This document shows, piece by piece, positions 1-8,800 of a stretch of 23,005 bases of DNA. This DNA comes from Actinobacteria bacterium UBA5176. Its GTDB lineage: Bacteria > Actinomycetota > UBA4738. The translations under genes were made by a program, and so were the position numbers. The stretch spans positions 4,493 to 27,497 of the forward strand of contig DHWS01000129.1 in assembly GCA_002413305.1 (NCBI GenBank), given 5' to 3'. The notes under the pieces are model-generated. The model ran no database searches. It saw only the letters and a program-made list of their open reading frames with translations, and had not been told where the DNA came from. Positions within the stretch are counted from its first letter, which is position 1, and each line of letters starts with the position of its first letter.

Positions 1-2
1 AG

Positions 3-86
3 CTCGTCACGTTGAGCGACCTGATGTCCGGCGAGCCAGGTGCGATCCACTCGGGGCCTTCGTCGCCGCCCATGGGCACCCGGTGA
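3..86 (+). CDS. Possible 3' end of a gene entering from the left edge
   Basis: From base 3 a plus-strand frame is open for 27 codons and stops at TGA (84-86), with mostly G or C in third positions. It would converge on the stop of the minus-strand glycosyltransferase at 94. The same stretch can be read on the minus strand as the start of a gene from an ATG at 73 running off the edge (residues MGGDEGPEWIAP and onward), which would follow the glycosyltransferase in the same direction. Neither reading has a recognisable domain or a convincing ribosome binding site, so the direction is unresolved. Confidence 0.2.
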   Translation, partial: LVTLSDLMSGEPGAIHSGPSSPPMGTR

Positions 87-93
87 GGATCCG

Positions 94-1608
94 CTACTTG
101 GCGGCGGGTTCGGTGCGCAGGACGGCGGCCGTCGAGGGGACCGGGATGCGAAGGACCGCCCCGCTCGACCCGTGGTGCGCCGGGGCGGGCTGGGGCGCCT
201 CCTCGCGCGAGGTCGCTCGCGCCTCCCGCCACCGCATCACCGCGTACACGGCCACGGGCGGCAGGTACTGGAACCCGGCGGAGGCGACCCATTCGGACAG
301 CATGGTGTGCAGCCGGACGAAGCCGAAGACCGAGCCGGAGAACGCGATGACGGGCAAGGTGAGCCGGTTCTCGTCGATCACCGCCACCAGCGCCAGCGGC
401 CCCAGCATGTACCAGTACAGGAACCAGGGCGTGAGGTAGAAGTACGCCACCAGCACGACGACCGTCATGTACCAGAGGTCACGTTCGGTGCGAACCCGCA
501 GCACCGCCCACACGGCGATCAGGATCAGCACACCGGCCACCACCGGCCGGATGACGTTGTGTGCGGCGTACGGGGTGGTGTAGCCGACGGCGTGGAACAG
601 GTGCACCAGAAGCAGCTGGAGGGTGCCGGTGAACGACAGGTTCGTGAGCCCGGTGGCCTGGATCAGTCCCCGGAGGGTCCGCAGGCCCGCCCAGTAGGGC
701 CAGTACAGGACCGCGCCGATCGCGGCGGCCAGGCCGGCCTGGCGGCCCGCCCGCAGCCAGCCGCGCTCCCGGATCACCAGGACCAGGTGAAGGAGCAGGG
801 CGACCGCGGCGTAGGCCTTGACCAGCGATGCCAGCGTGAGCAACACGGTGGCGAGGGCGGTGTGCCCCCGCCGGCGGGCCAGCACCGCGCCGAGGAACGC
901 CGCCCCGACGGCCACGTCGGCCGCCCCGGCCAGGGGGACCGTTATCAGCACCAGTGGGTTCCACGCGAAGGCGAGCAGTCCCCAGCCGGCCGACGATCGC
1001 CGGTCTGTTCGATCCCTGGTCAGCGTGGCGATCAGCGCCATCACGGTCACGTCCAGGGCTAGGATGACCAGCTTGAGGGAGACGTAGGCGACCGTGAGGC
1101 TGTGCCCGGCGATCCGGGCGACGCCGGCGGTGACCAGCATCCACGCCGGGCCGTAGACGCTGGTCTGGTTGTGCCAAAGGCTCCACGGGAACCACGGATC
1201 GGCCCAGAACCGCCTCGGCTGGACGAGGTAGGGGTTCACGTGGTGGATGGCCTGCATCTTGCCGTAGAAGAGGTACTGGTAGAAGTCCTGCGACTGGGGG
1301 AGCGGGGCGAAGAGCACCAGGAGATGGAGGAGGAGCGCCCCTCCCACGATGGCCCACATCGGGATGCGGCTCCCCTTCCGCCACGCCCGGAGGACGAGCA
1401 CGTAGGGGATGAACAACAGGAGGATCTGGCGGCCGTATTCGAACGTGTTCCGGTTGAAGCCCACCTTGTAGTAGATCCCGGGGGAGAGCGCGGGACGGAT
1501 CAGGAACCACGATCCCAGGACGCCGAAGCCGACGAACAGGACGGACACCCAGAGGGCGACCGACCGATCCTTGCTTTGCTGCCCAGGGTGCGCGTCCAGA
1601 ACCTTCAT
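94..1608 (-). CDS. GT-C polyprenol-phosphate-sugar mannosyltransferase-like membrane protein
   Basis: This is a 504-residue polytopic membrane protein of the GT-C type (DUF2029/GT87 or MptA/MptB-like by general appearance). Members use a polyprenyl-phosphate sugar, usually mannose, on the outer face of the membrane. The first membrane segment is at about residues 17-38. It is followed by a long external loop and the motif SQDFYQYLFYGKM (about 106-118), whose Asp108 sits where GT-C enzymes carry the catalytic or metal-binding acidic residue. Around ten further hydrophobic segments follow, then a charged proline-rich tail. I chose the ATG at 1608 because the hydrophobic core begins soon after it. 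An upstream GTG at 1701 stays in frame but adds a basic segment that does not look conserved. The gene is divergent from the hydrolase at 1825 and stands apart from the large minus-strand operon. The sugar and acceptor cannot be told from sequence. Confidence 0.8.
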   Translation of the reverse strand: MKVLDAHPGQQSKDRSVALWVSVLFVGFGVLGSWFLIRPALSPGIYYKVGFNRNTFEYGRQILLLFIPYVLVLRAWRKGSRIPMWAIVGGALLLHLLVLFAPLPQSQDFYQYLFYGKMQAIHHVNPYLVQPRRFWADPWFPWSLWHNQTSVYGPAWMLVTAGVARIAGHSLTVAYVSLKLVILALDVTVMALIATLTRDRTDRRSSAGWGLLAFAWNPLVLITVPLAGAADVAVGAAFLGAVLARRRGHTALATVLLTLASLVKAYAAVALLLHLVLVIRERGWLRAGRQAGLAAAIGAVLYWPYWAGLRTLRGLIQATGLTNLSFTGTLQLLLVHLFHAVGYTTPYAAHNVIRPVVAGVLILIAVWAVLRVRTERDLWYMTVVVLVAYFYLTPWFLYWYMLGPLALVAVIDENRLTLPVIAFSGSVFGFVRLHTMLSEWVASAGFQYLPPVAVYAVMRWREARATSREEAPQPAPAHHGSSGAVLRIPVPSTAAVLRTEPAAK

Positions 1609-1824
1609 CGACCTCGTCGTTCCTTGCCGCCGGAGACGGCCGAAAGGGGCCCGCCGGTGGCTATGTTCCCATGTCCCTGTCGTTCCATTCGCGCCGTCCA
1701 CGTTGAGAAACGGTGACGGAGGCTGTGGCCGCCCTGGTCGGTTCCCATGAGGCTCCGATAGGATGTGCCACCTCCGGCCGTCTCCCGGGGGCCCGAGGGC
1801 GGCCCATCCGAGAGGAACGGCGCC
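1609..1824. promoter_or_regulatory. Divergent intergenic region
   Basis: This 216-base gap lies between the divergent GT-C glycosyltransferase (-) and hydrolase (+) genes, so it should hold promoters for both. On the plus strand a TAGGAT hexamer near 1777 resembles an actinobacterial -10 box, but no good -35 is placed correctly. An AGAGGA ribosome binding site at about 1811-1816 serves the GTG at 1825. No repeat or RNA gene is apparent. Confidence 0.35.
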
Positions 1825-2730
1825 GTGGCGAACCAGCGATCCTGGACCCGCTTATCGCTCGTCCTGCTTCTCGCGGCATGCGCGGCGTGCAGCAGCGATC
1901 GCGCCGCCGGGCCGAAGGCAACGCCCGGGAAGCCGTCGCCGCTGCCCCAGATCGACGTTGAGCAGGGGATCGTGTACTCGACGGTGTCCCACAGGGGACT
2001 CCTGATGAACGCCTATTCGATCGAAGGCGCGCGGAACCTGCCCGCCGTCATCGTGCTGCACCCTGGCGGGTTCATCGCGGGCGACCGGGGGAGCGTGACC
2101 GGCCTTGCCCGGAATCTGGCCCTCGCCCACTTCGCCGCCTTCACGATCGACTACCGGATCGCGCCCTACCCGGCCGCTGTGTACGACACGATCGCGGCCA
2201 TCAAGTTCGTGAAGGCGAGCGCCGAACGGTTCCATCTCGACGCGGCGCACATCGCGCTATTCGGCGTCTCCGCGGGCGGGACCATTGCCGCGTCGGCCGC
2301 GGAGCTCGCCGGGCCGCCTGCCGCGGTGCAGGCCCTGGTCTCGTGGTCTGGCATCTTCGACCTTCGCAAGGCCGAACAGCAGCAACCCGAGATCTTCCCG
2401 TTCCTGGTCGACGACTACGTGTTCGGTTCCAGCCAAGCCAAGGGCTCCCCTGCCCGGGTCGGGAAGGCGTCTCCCATCGGCCAGGTCCATGCCGGTGGAC
2501 CGCCCACGCTCGTGGCGAACGCGCGGGTCGAGCTCGTTCCGCTGGAACAGGCGCAGGCCTACGTGGCGAAGCTGCAGCTCCTGGGGACGCCGAGCCAGCT
2601 GCTCACGCCCGCGATCGGCCACGCGATGGCCTACCTGGGCACGGCGCTCGGTCCCACCGTCTCGTTCCTGAACCGGTTCCTTCGGTCCGGGCTGACCGCG
2701 TCCCCTCCCTCCCCCTCCCCTTCGCTGTGA
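1825..2730 (+). CDS. Lipoprotein alpha/beta hydrolase (BD-FAE / hormone-sensitive lipase type)
   Basis: This is a 301-residue predicted surface lipoprotein and carboxylesterase-like hydrolase. The signal peptide ends in a lipobox, LAAC at residues 16-19, so Cys19 would be acylated. The fold markers are in order: HPGG (79-82, oxyanion hole), DYRIAP (109-114), the nucleophile elbow GVSAGG with Ser149, and GHAMAY with His266. The usual acid position before the VP motif reads VELVP, so Glu236 would replace the common Asp. The GTG at 1825 is preferred over an ATG-like start at 1765 because AGAGGA lies about 8 bases upstream and the signal peptide then has a normal length. The C-terminus is a Pro/Ser-rich tail. 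Its TGA overlaps the next gene's start by four bases (GTGA), so the pair is probably translationally coupled. The substrate is unknown; acyl or acetyl esters on an envelope glycan or lipid are plausible by context only. Confidence 0.85.
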   Translation: MANQRSWTRLSLVLLLAACAACSSDRAAGPKATPGKPSPLPQIDVEQGIVYSTVSHRGLLMNAYSIEGARNLPAVIVLHPGGFIAGDRGSVTGLARNLALAHFAAFTIDYRIAPYPAAVYDTIAAIKFVKASAERFHLDAAHIALFGVSAGGTIAASAAELAGPPAAVQALVSWSGIFDLRKAEQQQPEIFPFLVDDYVFGSSQAKGSPARVGKASPIGQVHAGGPPTLVANARVELVPLEQAQAYVAKLQLLGTPSQLLTPAIGHAMAYLGTALGPTVSFLNRFLRSGLTASPPSPSPSL

Positions 2731-3797
2731 GTGCCGACCGGGCGCTCGCCGTGGCCCGTGCCCGGCGGGCGTTCCTGCTCTCCGGTCACCCGAACGCGTC
2801 CTGGAGCGTGGTGCTCGTCGCGACCGTGGAGGTGCCTCCGCTCGCCTCGGAAGTGCGGTCCCGGCTCGAGCAGGTGTTCGGCTCTCGGCCGGACCTGGGT
2901 CCGGTGCCCGACGTCATCAGCGTGGCGGCCGGTGACGGCGGAGCGATCCGTCGGAGGTTCGCCGACCGTCCGTACCTGGACGACGAACCGGGCGTCCGGG
3001 TCGGTCTGGCGGACGAAGGCCCGCGGGTGCTTTTGGCCGCCCACCACGGACTCCTGGACGGGCTCGGCCTGGTCGCCCTGATGGGCGTGACCCTGGGCGA
3101 GCCAATGCGAAGCTCCGCGAAGGGACTCGGCGATCGTTCGTCCACTCGATCGTTCGGCGCCACTGCGGTGGCGCGTGTGTGGGAGGCGCTGGTCCGGCCA
3201 CCGGACCGCGTCGCGCCGGCCCGCTCGGAGCCCGCCGAGGACGGCGACCACCTGGCCGAACGGGAGTGTCAGCGCCTCTCGGGGGGCACGGCGGGCCTGA
3301 TCGCCGCCGCCCGGTCGGCGACCGAGGCGTGGAACCGTAAGCGGCACGAGCGCGTGGAGCGGTTCGTGGTGGCCGTGGGAGCCTCGCGGCGGGACGGGGG
3401 CGACATCGACCTGCACGAGGCGTCGACGTACCTGCGGTTCCGGCCGGGGCGCGGGGAGGCCGATGTTCGGGCGCAGCTCGCCGCGGCTCGGCCACAGCCC
3501 GGCGGCCCGACGCTTCGAACTCTCGGTCCGCTGGCTCCCGTAGCCGGTGCCCTGTCCCGCAGGCTCGGCTCGACGATGCTCGTCTCGAACCTGGGCGCGC
3601 TCTCGGGGCCCACGGGCCTCCTCCGAGTGGAGTTCTATCCGGTCTCCCACGGCCGGTCGGGGGTGGCGCTCGGCGCAGCGTCGACGACAGGCCGGACGGT
3701 GCTCACACTGCGAGCCCGGCGCAGCGATTTCGACGAGTCGGACCTTCAGCGATTGCTGGGGATGATCGCCGAACGCCTCCCCCGGCCGGGGGCGTGA
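2727..3797 (+). CDS. Condensation / WS-DGAT / PapA-like acyltransferase
   Basis: This 356-residue protein resembles the chloramphenicol-acetyltransferase-fold acyltransferases (condensation domains, wax synthase/DGAT, PapA). It carries HHGLLDG at 106-112, matching the family's HHxxxDG catalytic motif with His107 as base, and SNLG at 287-290, a conserved late motif of the fold. It is shorter than typical family members of 420-460 residues, so the N-terminal part may be trimmed. The start is the GTG at 2727, sharing bases with the hydrolase stop. A much longer open frame reaching back to 2343 is only overlap with the hydrolase. The pairing of a secreted ester hydrolase with a cytoplasmic acyltransferase suggests acyl-ester turnover on one product. 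The acyl donor and acceptor are not identifiable. Confidence 0.75.
   Translation: MSADRALAVARARRAFLLSGHPNASWSVVLVATVEVPPLASEVRSRLEQVFGSRPDLGPVPDVISVAAGDGGAIRRRFADRPYLDDEPGVRVGLADEGPRVLLAAHHGLLDGLGLVALMGVTLGEPMRSSAKGLGDRSSTRSFGATAVARVWEALVRPPDRVAPARSEPAEDGDHLAERECQRLSGGTAGLIAAARSATEAWNRKRHERVERFVVAVGASRRDGGDIDLHEASTYLRFRPGRGEADVRAQLAAARPQPGGPTLRTLGPLAPVAGALSRRLGSTMLVSNLGALSGPTGLLRVEFYPVSHGRSGVALGAASTTGRTVLTLRARRSDFDESDLQRLLGMIAERLPRPGA
3779..3792. terminator. Perfect GC hairpin at convergent gene ends
   Basis: CCCCC-GGCC-GGGGG is a perfect self-complementary 14-mer in the last codons of the acyltransferase, just before two convergent stop codons (3797 and 3808). It lacks a T tract on either side, so it could be a bidirectional hairpin terminator only in the loose actinobacterial sense, or simply a GC-rich coincidence. 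Confidence 0.35.
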
Positions 3798-3807
3798 ATC
3801 CTTCGTC

Positions 3808-5400
3808 TCAGCCGATGTATCCCAAGTCGGTCAGGTACTTCGTGATGAGGGCCTCTTCCTGCCGCGTGTACGGGGAGCCCTCGGTCGCGGCCGCGACTTC
3901 CGGGTGGAACGAGCTCGTCACGACCGCCGGACTGGCCGGGCCGAACAGGTCACGGCGGGCCTCGCCGTCCAGGCCATCCGGGACGGCGGCGCCGGCCGCG
4001 TAGAGGAGCGTGGGCAGCACGTCCACCACGTTCGCTCGGACCCCTTCTGACGCGTGTACTCCGGGAGCCCGCAGGGCCAGCACCCCATCGGGATGGTGGC
4101 ACCCCAGGGGGAGGTCGGTCATGCGCCGGAAGAGCTCGTTCGAAGCCATCGCGTCACTGACCTCCCACCGCCATCCGGCCGGCTCCACCACGAGGTCCGG
4201 CGCTTCGGCGGCGGCGGGCCCTCGGTAGACATCTTCGCGGCGGCGGATCGATGGGAACAGCGACTCCCCGGAGGGCGTCCGGGCGGCGCGCAGCACGGCC
4301 TCCAGCCGCTCCAGGACCGCGGCGGCCCGGCCGTGTTCCACGGATCCGTTCGGCTCTCGCCCGGCCAGGTTGACTGAGAAGCCCTGGGTCCCCAGGCGGT
4401 TGGCGTACGCTTCGGTCCTGCCGGGGTCGAACAACTGCTGGACCCGACGGCGGATCCGGTACGACAACCGGGCGGGGACGATCCTTCGGGCCAAGGATCC
4501 CAGCCCGCTTAGGTCGACGAGGCGCATCGCCCGCGCGCCGGTCTGGAGTGCCAACAGCCCCTCCCGCGCCAGCAGCTGGTTCCCGAACACGTACCCGTCC
4601 CAGCCCGTCGCCCCGTGGTCGGAGCACACGAGGGCCACGCCGTCCTCGCCAGCGTACGCGTCCAGCAGACCCACCACCCGGTCCACCTCTCGGAACGCGG
4701 CCGTGGAGGACCGTCGGACCTCCGCGGCCGCCGGTCTCCGGGACAGTGGTTCGGCCGGGTCGAAGTACTTGAAGTAGGCATGGTGCAGGCGGTCCGGCGC
4801 CTCCAGGACGGCCCACACCACGTCGACCGGCCGGTGCTCCAAGAGGTCGGCCAAGGCGATGAATCGTTCGCGGACGGTCGCCGCGATGCGGTCGGCCAGC
4901 GTAGTGTCCCGCCAGTCCTCGAACACTTCCACGCCGCTCGCCGGCGCGTAGCCGGGGAGCAGCGACCGCAGCCGGTCCTCGACCTCACGAGGGTGGGCGA
5001 AGCCGGTGATCTCTCGCCCGGTCGGCATCCATACCGCGCCGACCGCCCACCCGGAGACCGGGGGTGGCGGATAGGTGAGTGGCAGGTGGAACAAGCCCGT
5101 GGTTCGGCCTTCGACCTCCATGTACTGCCACAGCGCCGGGGAGCGGACCAGTCCCCAGTGCGACAGATGCGGCTCCGACCTTCCCTGCACGAACCCGAAC
5201 ACACCGTGCCGGCCAGGGTTGACGCCGGTGACGGCCGAGGTCCAGGCGGGCGGGGTGTAGGGAGGAACAGTGGACCGGAGGATCCCCCTTGCGGACCGGT
5301 CCAGCAGGCTGGCGAGGTTCGGCATGGTGCCGTCCTCGAGCAGGGGCCGAAGGACGGTCCAGGTCGCTCCGTCCAGGCCGATCACCGCGGCCCGGCGCAT
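3808..5400 (-). CDS. Alkaline phosphatase superfamily phosphodiesterase / nucleotide pyrophosphatase-like
   Basis: This 530-residue protein is of the AlkP superfamily, type I phosphodiesterase/nucleotide pyrophosphatase group. Metal and catalytic positions are visible in order: Asp10 (GLDGATW), nucleophile candidate Thr49 in TPPAWTSAVTG (aligning with the ENPP Thr), HG at 65-66, Asp203 and His207 (PDRLHH), Asp261-His262 (CSDHG) and His435/436 (CHHPDG). It ends with YTRQEEALITKYLTDLGYIG, a C-terminal signature seen in many predicted phosphodiesterases of this subgroup. There is no signal peptide, so the protein appears cytoplasmic despite its envelope-glycan context. It is the last gene of the six-gene minus-strand run, and its ATG overlaps the preceding TGA by one base (TGATG), implying coupling. 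It may cleave a nucleotide-sugar or lipid-phosphate intermediate. That role is inferred from neighbours only. Confidence 0.85.
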   Translation of the reverse strand: MRRAAVIGLDGATWTVLRPLLEDGTMPNLASLLDRSARGILRSTVPPYTPPAWTSAVTGVNPGRHGVFGFVQGRSEPHLSHWGLVRSPALWQYMEVEGRTTGLFHLPLTYPPPPVSGWAVGAVWMPTGREITGFAHPREVEDRLRSLLPGYAPASGVEVFEDWRDTTLADRIAATVRERFIALADLLEHRPVDVVWAVLEAPDRLHHAYFKYFDPAEPLSRRPAAAEVRRSSTAAFREVDRVVGLLDAYAGEDGVALVCSDHGATGWDGYVFGNQLLAREGLLALQTGARAMRLVDLSGLGSLARRIVPARLSYRIRRRVQQLFDPGRTEAYANRLGTQGFSVNLAGREPNGSVEHGRAAAVLERLEAVLRAARTPSGESLFPSIRRREDVYRGPAAAEAPDLVVEPAGWRWEVSDAMASNELFRRMTDLPLGCHHPDGVLALRAPGVHASEGVRANVVDVLPTLLYAAGAAVPDGLDGEARRDLFGPASPAVVTSSFHPEVAAATEGSPYTRQEEALITKYLTDLGYIG

Positions 5401-5882
5401 CAGGGCTCTCCAGACGCGCTCTCTTCAGCTACCGGAACGGCGAGGGCGCCGGCCGGCACCGGGGCGGGCGGTTCGGCGTTCGGGCCCAGCCCGCGAACGA
5501 GCGGGATCTCCAGAAATGCCGCCAGGGCGACGGAGGCGAGCCCGATGCCGACCAACAGATGGGCGACCCCGTGGCGCGAGACGAAGCCCGGCGTGACGTT
5601 CCCGAACGCGAGGCCCTGGACCAGCACCGAGAACGGCGCGGCGGCCATCGCACAGACGCCGAGCGCCCAGAAGAACGAGGGACTCCTCCACCGGATGCGC
5701 AGCGCCATCAGTGCGATCCCGATCAGGCCGCCGGCCAGCCCACCGAAGAAGTAGGTCGCATAGGCGAACAGGATGCCAAGAGCGATCCGGGTGACCCGCC
5801 CGGTCCTCCGGAGCCGCAGACCTCCGCCAGGGTGGCGCCCGCCGCGGTGGGAACCATGCGACCGTGAACCCTCGCCCCTCAT
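5400..5882 (-). CDS. Small polytopic membrane protein of unknown function
   Basis: This is a 160-residue protein with a basic N-terminus (about 35 residues rich in Arg, Gly and His) and about four membrane segments. These include a helix with GGLAGGLIG glycine spacing, SFFWALGVCAMAAAPF, and HLLVGIGLASVALAAFLEIPLV. The tail is Pro/Ala-rich. I do not recognise a family. The ATG at 5882 lies 17 bases after the stop of the AftD-like gene, with a weak GGTAGG ahead of it. The open frame continues far upstream only as the alternate frame of that gene. The overlap with the phosphodiesterase start suggests the two products are made together. The membrane protein may anchor or accompany the soluble phosphodiesterase, which is inference. 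Confidence 0.65.
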   Translation of the reverse strand: MRGEGSRSHGSHRGGRHPGGGLRLRRTGRVTRIALGILFAYATYFFGGLAGGLIGIALMALRIRWRSPSFFWALGVCAMAAAPFSVLVQGLAFGNVTPGFVSRHGVAHLLVGIGLASVALAAFLEIPLVRGLGPNAEPPAPVPAGALAVPVAEESASGEP

Positions 5883-5899
5883 CCGACCTACCCGCGGGC

Positions 5900-8800
5900 T
5901 CACGCTATGGTCCTTCGCCTTCGCCGCCGCCGCCAGCCGAACGAGGCAACCAGCACGACGAGCGGAAGCCCGAGACCCGAGACGGCGAAAGCCAGGTTCT
6001 GACGGGCCTGCGCTGCGTACGTGACCTGGATCGTGAAGTCGCCCGTCCGGGCAACGCGCCACCCAGCGGAAAATCCGTCGAGCACCAGCGATGGCCCGAG
6101 GGAGATGCCGCCGATCGAGGCCTGCCACGCCGTGGACACGTTCTGTCCGAGCACCAGATAGAAGGGCGCGGTGGCGCCCTTCACGTCCACCCGGTAGCCG
6201 GCGGGCGTTGCCTTGACCGCCGTGCTCGGGGTGGAGGGCGCCGTCGCCGCGGTCGTCGTGAACCCGGACCTGAGCGAGGCGGTGACCGGCTGGAGCACGC
6301 CGGAGATCCGAAGCTCGTGCTGGCCCGCGGCGAGGGAGAGGGCCCCGCTGTCGCAGGCAGAGATCTGGAACCGCCCACCGGTGAGGAGCTGGGTCGTGCC
6401 GGTTCCCAGGCGCACGGAGACCGGCCGCCCGTCCAACTCGACCCCCGGACCCTCGTAGCAACCCAGGGGGGTGCGAGCGGAGGGGAACCCGGTCAGCTTG
6501 ACACCGGGGATGGTGAGTTCCCGGATGCCCGCCGGTGGCGGGATGGGGACCAGCGAGGTCGGGAGGCCGGCGGCCAGTACCGTGACCTTGACCGAGGACA
6601 CGGTCTTCGCCGGGAAATGGACGGTCAGCTTGCCGTCTGTGGCCACCGGGCGGATCAGCTTGGTGCCGTCGGAGAGTTCGATTTGGACCTCGCGTAGCGC
6701 AGAGTGGCGAGCGTCGACGAACCCTAGCAGGGAGAGGTGGTCGAGCCTCTTTGCCGGGAAGCTGACCTGGATCCACTGGCCGCGCGTCCCGTTCGAGGTC
6801 CAGCCGGTGGCCGGATCGCCGTCGATGGCCAGCGAGGCCCGGTTCCCGATGTTGTTGTGGGCACGCCCGGAGGAGGTAGCCACCACGCTCGTGGTGCCGA
6901 GCAGCAGGCGGTCCACCTCCTGGTCCGGGACTCGCGGGTCGAGGCGAACCACGGCCGCCAGGTCGAACCCTCGCGAGGCCGGCACCTGGAAGATGCGATC
7001 GAGGCCTGTCTCCTCGTCGGGCAGGGACCCGTTCGACCGGCCCCGGTCGAACACGTAGGCCAGCGGTGCGGCCGACAGCAGCGACTGCAGGGAAGGGTTG
7101 CCGCGGATCGCGTCGAAGAGATCCGTCGGCAGGCGAAGGGCCTGGTTGACCGTGAGCCCGGGGATCGTGATGTCCTTCAGTCCGATCAGGCCCCCGAAGG
7201 GACCCGGCCGTACATTGGAGATCTGAAGCCGGATCGACCGCGTGGTGCGCTGCCCGAACGAGATCACGGTCAGGCCAGGGGCGACCCGGCGGGACACAAC
7301 GCTGCCGTCCGAGAACATGAGCTGGATGCCCGTCAGCTGGCGGCTGCCCCGCCGCCCCACGTAGGGGTCCAGGGTCAGCCGGGAGACCGAGATGGGATGG
7401 TCGAACGAGATCTGGACCCACTGGCCGATCGGTGAGTTGAAGCCGTTGACCCCCCAGATCGTGCTGGGGTTGTCGTCGAACACGTTCTCCGGCTTGAGCC
7501 AGGGCTCGGGGGCGAAGGGCGAACCGTACCCCGAGGCGGAGATGTGGGCGCTTCCATTGGTGCCGGTCGAGGCGATAGCGACCGTCTGGGTGTCGACGCG
7601 GCCACCGAACAGGTTGTAGCCGACCGCCCGCCCGCCCTGGTCCGCGGGCAACGTGTAGGAGAAGTCCTGCCGGACGGCGCTGAAGTCCCACGTCCGGCGA
7701 CGGTTCGAGTCGGTCACCACAAACTCCGGGCCGTCGGCGGCCAGAGCCTGGAGGCCAGCCGCGCTCAGGTTGCCCGAGTACAGGACCGGCTGATCACTCC
7801 CCAGCAGCCCCGAAGAGAGGACCGGTGACAAGCCGAACGCGTCGCCGCTCACGATCAGCGGCGAGCCGCTCTCGGCCCGGATCACCGGGAGGGGGTCGGA
7901 GACCCGGAAGATCTGGACCGGGGGGAGCTTCTTCTCGGCCTTCGCCAGGTTCCGGTCTCGCTGAGAGAGCGACCCGGATCCCGGCACGTTCTCGCCGGGC
8001 TCCCCGAAGCTGGCCTCGGGCTGCAACCCCGGCTCGTGGGCCAGGATCTGCAGATCGGTGGGGCGGGCCGTGTTCGACCTGGCGAAGTCGAGGTCGTTTT
8101 GCAGGACCACGAAGGCCACCCCCATGCGGCGGAGCAAGGCCGCCGTCGCTCCCGGGACGCTCGGCCCGAGCTGGTACGGCTGTTCGGTGGCTGCCAGGAG
8201 GTCCGACCCGTACCGCTGCATGATCGGCAGGGCCGGCCGGCGGACGCTCGGGAGCTGAGGATAGGCTTCCGCGATCCCGCCCAGGGGTCCGCCCCAGCTG
8301 TAGTAGGCGAACAGTCCGCCCGGCGCGAAGAACACCCGATGGTTCTTCACCGCCTTCTGGAGATCCGCTTCCGCCTGCCGCCAGTAGCCCGGGATGGCTT
8401 TCGTCGTCCGGGAGTGCTGGTAGAGGTCGCCAGTCCAGAGCGGGTACGCGTTCAGGACGACCGAGGCGACCAGCACCATTGCGGCGATCAACGCCACCGG
8501 CCGCCAGGCCGCCCGAGCCCGTAGCCAGCCCCACGCCTCCGCCGCGCCGATGCCCGCCAACAGCGCGATGGACAACGCGAGCGTCGAGCCGAATTTGTAG
8601 GTGGTTCGAAGCCCCGATGCGCCCGGGATGGAGCTGTAGGCGTGCAAGAGGGCCTGCCCGAAGGGGGTCGAGCGGGTGACTGGATACGTGCCGGCCATGA
8701 CCACCACGGCCAGGACGGCGAGCAGGACGAACAGCAGCCGCGTCCGCCACCTCGAGCGCCACGCGGCGGCGAAGGCCAGCACCGGGACGAGGAAGCTCGA

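Noticed and set aside
5883..7691. Long minus-strand frame continuing upstream of the small membrane protein (763 residues in total)
   Set aside because: The upstream part is Arg/Pro/Gly-rich and overlaps the AftD-like gene in another frame. It is a high-GC shadow, so the gene was started at 5882.
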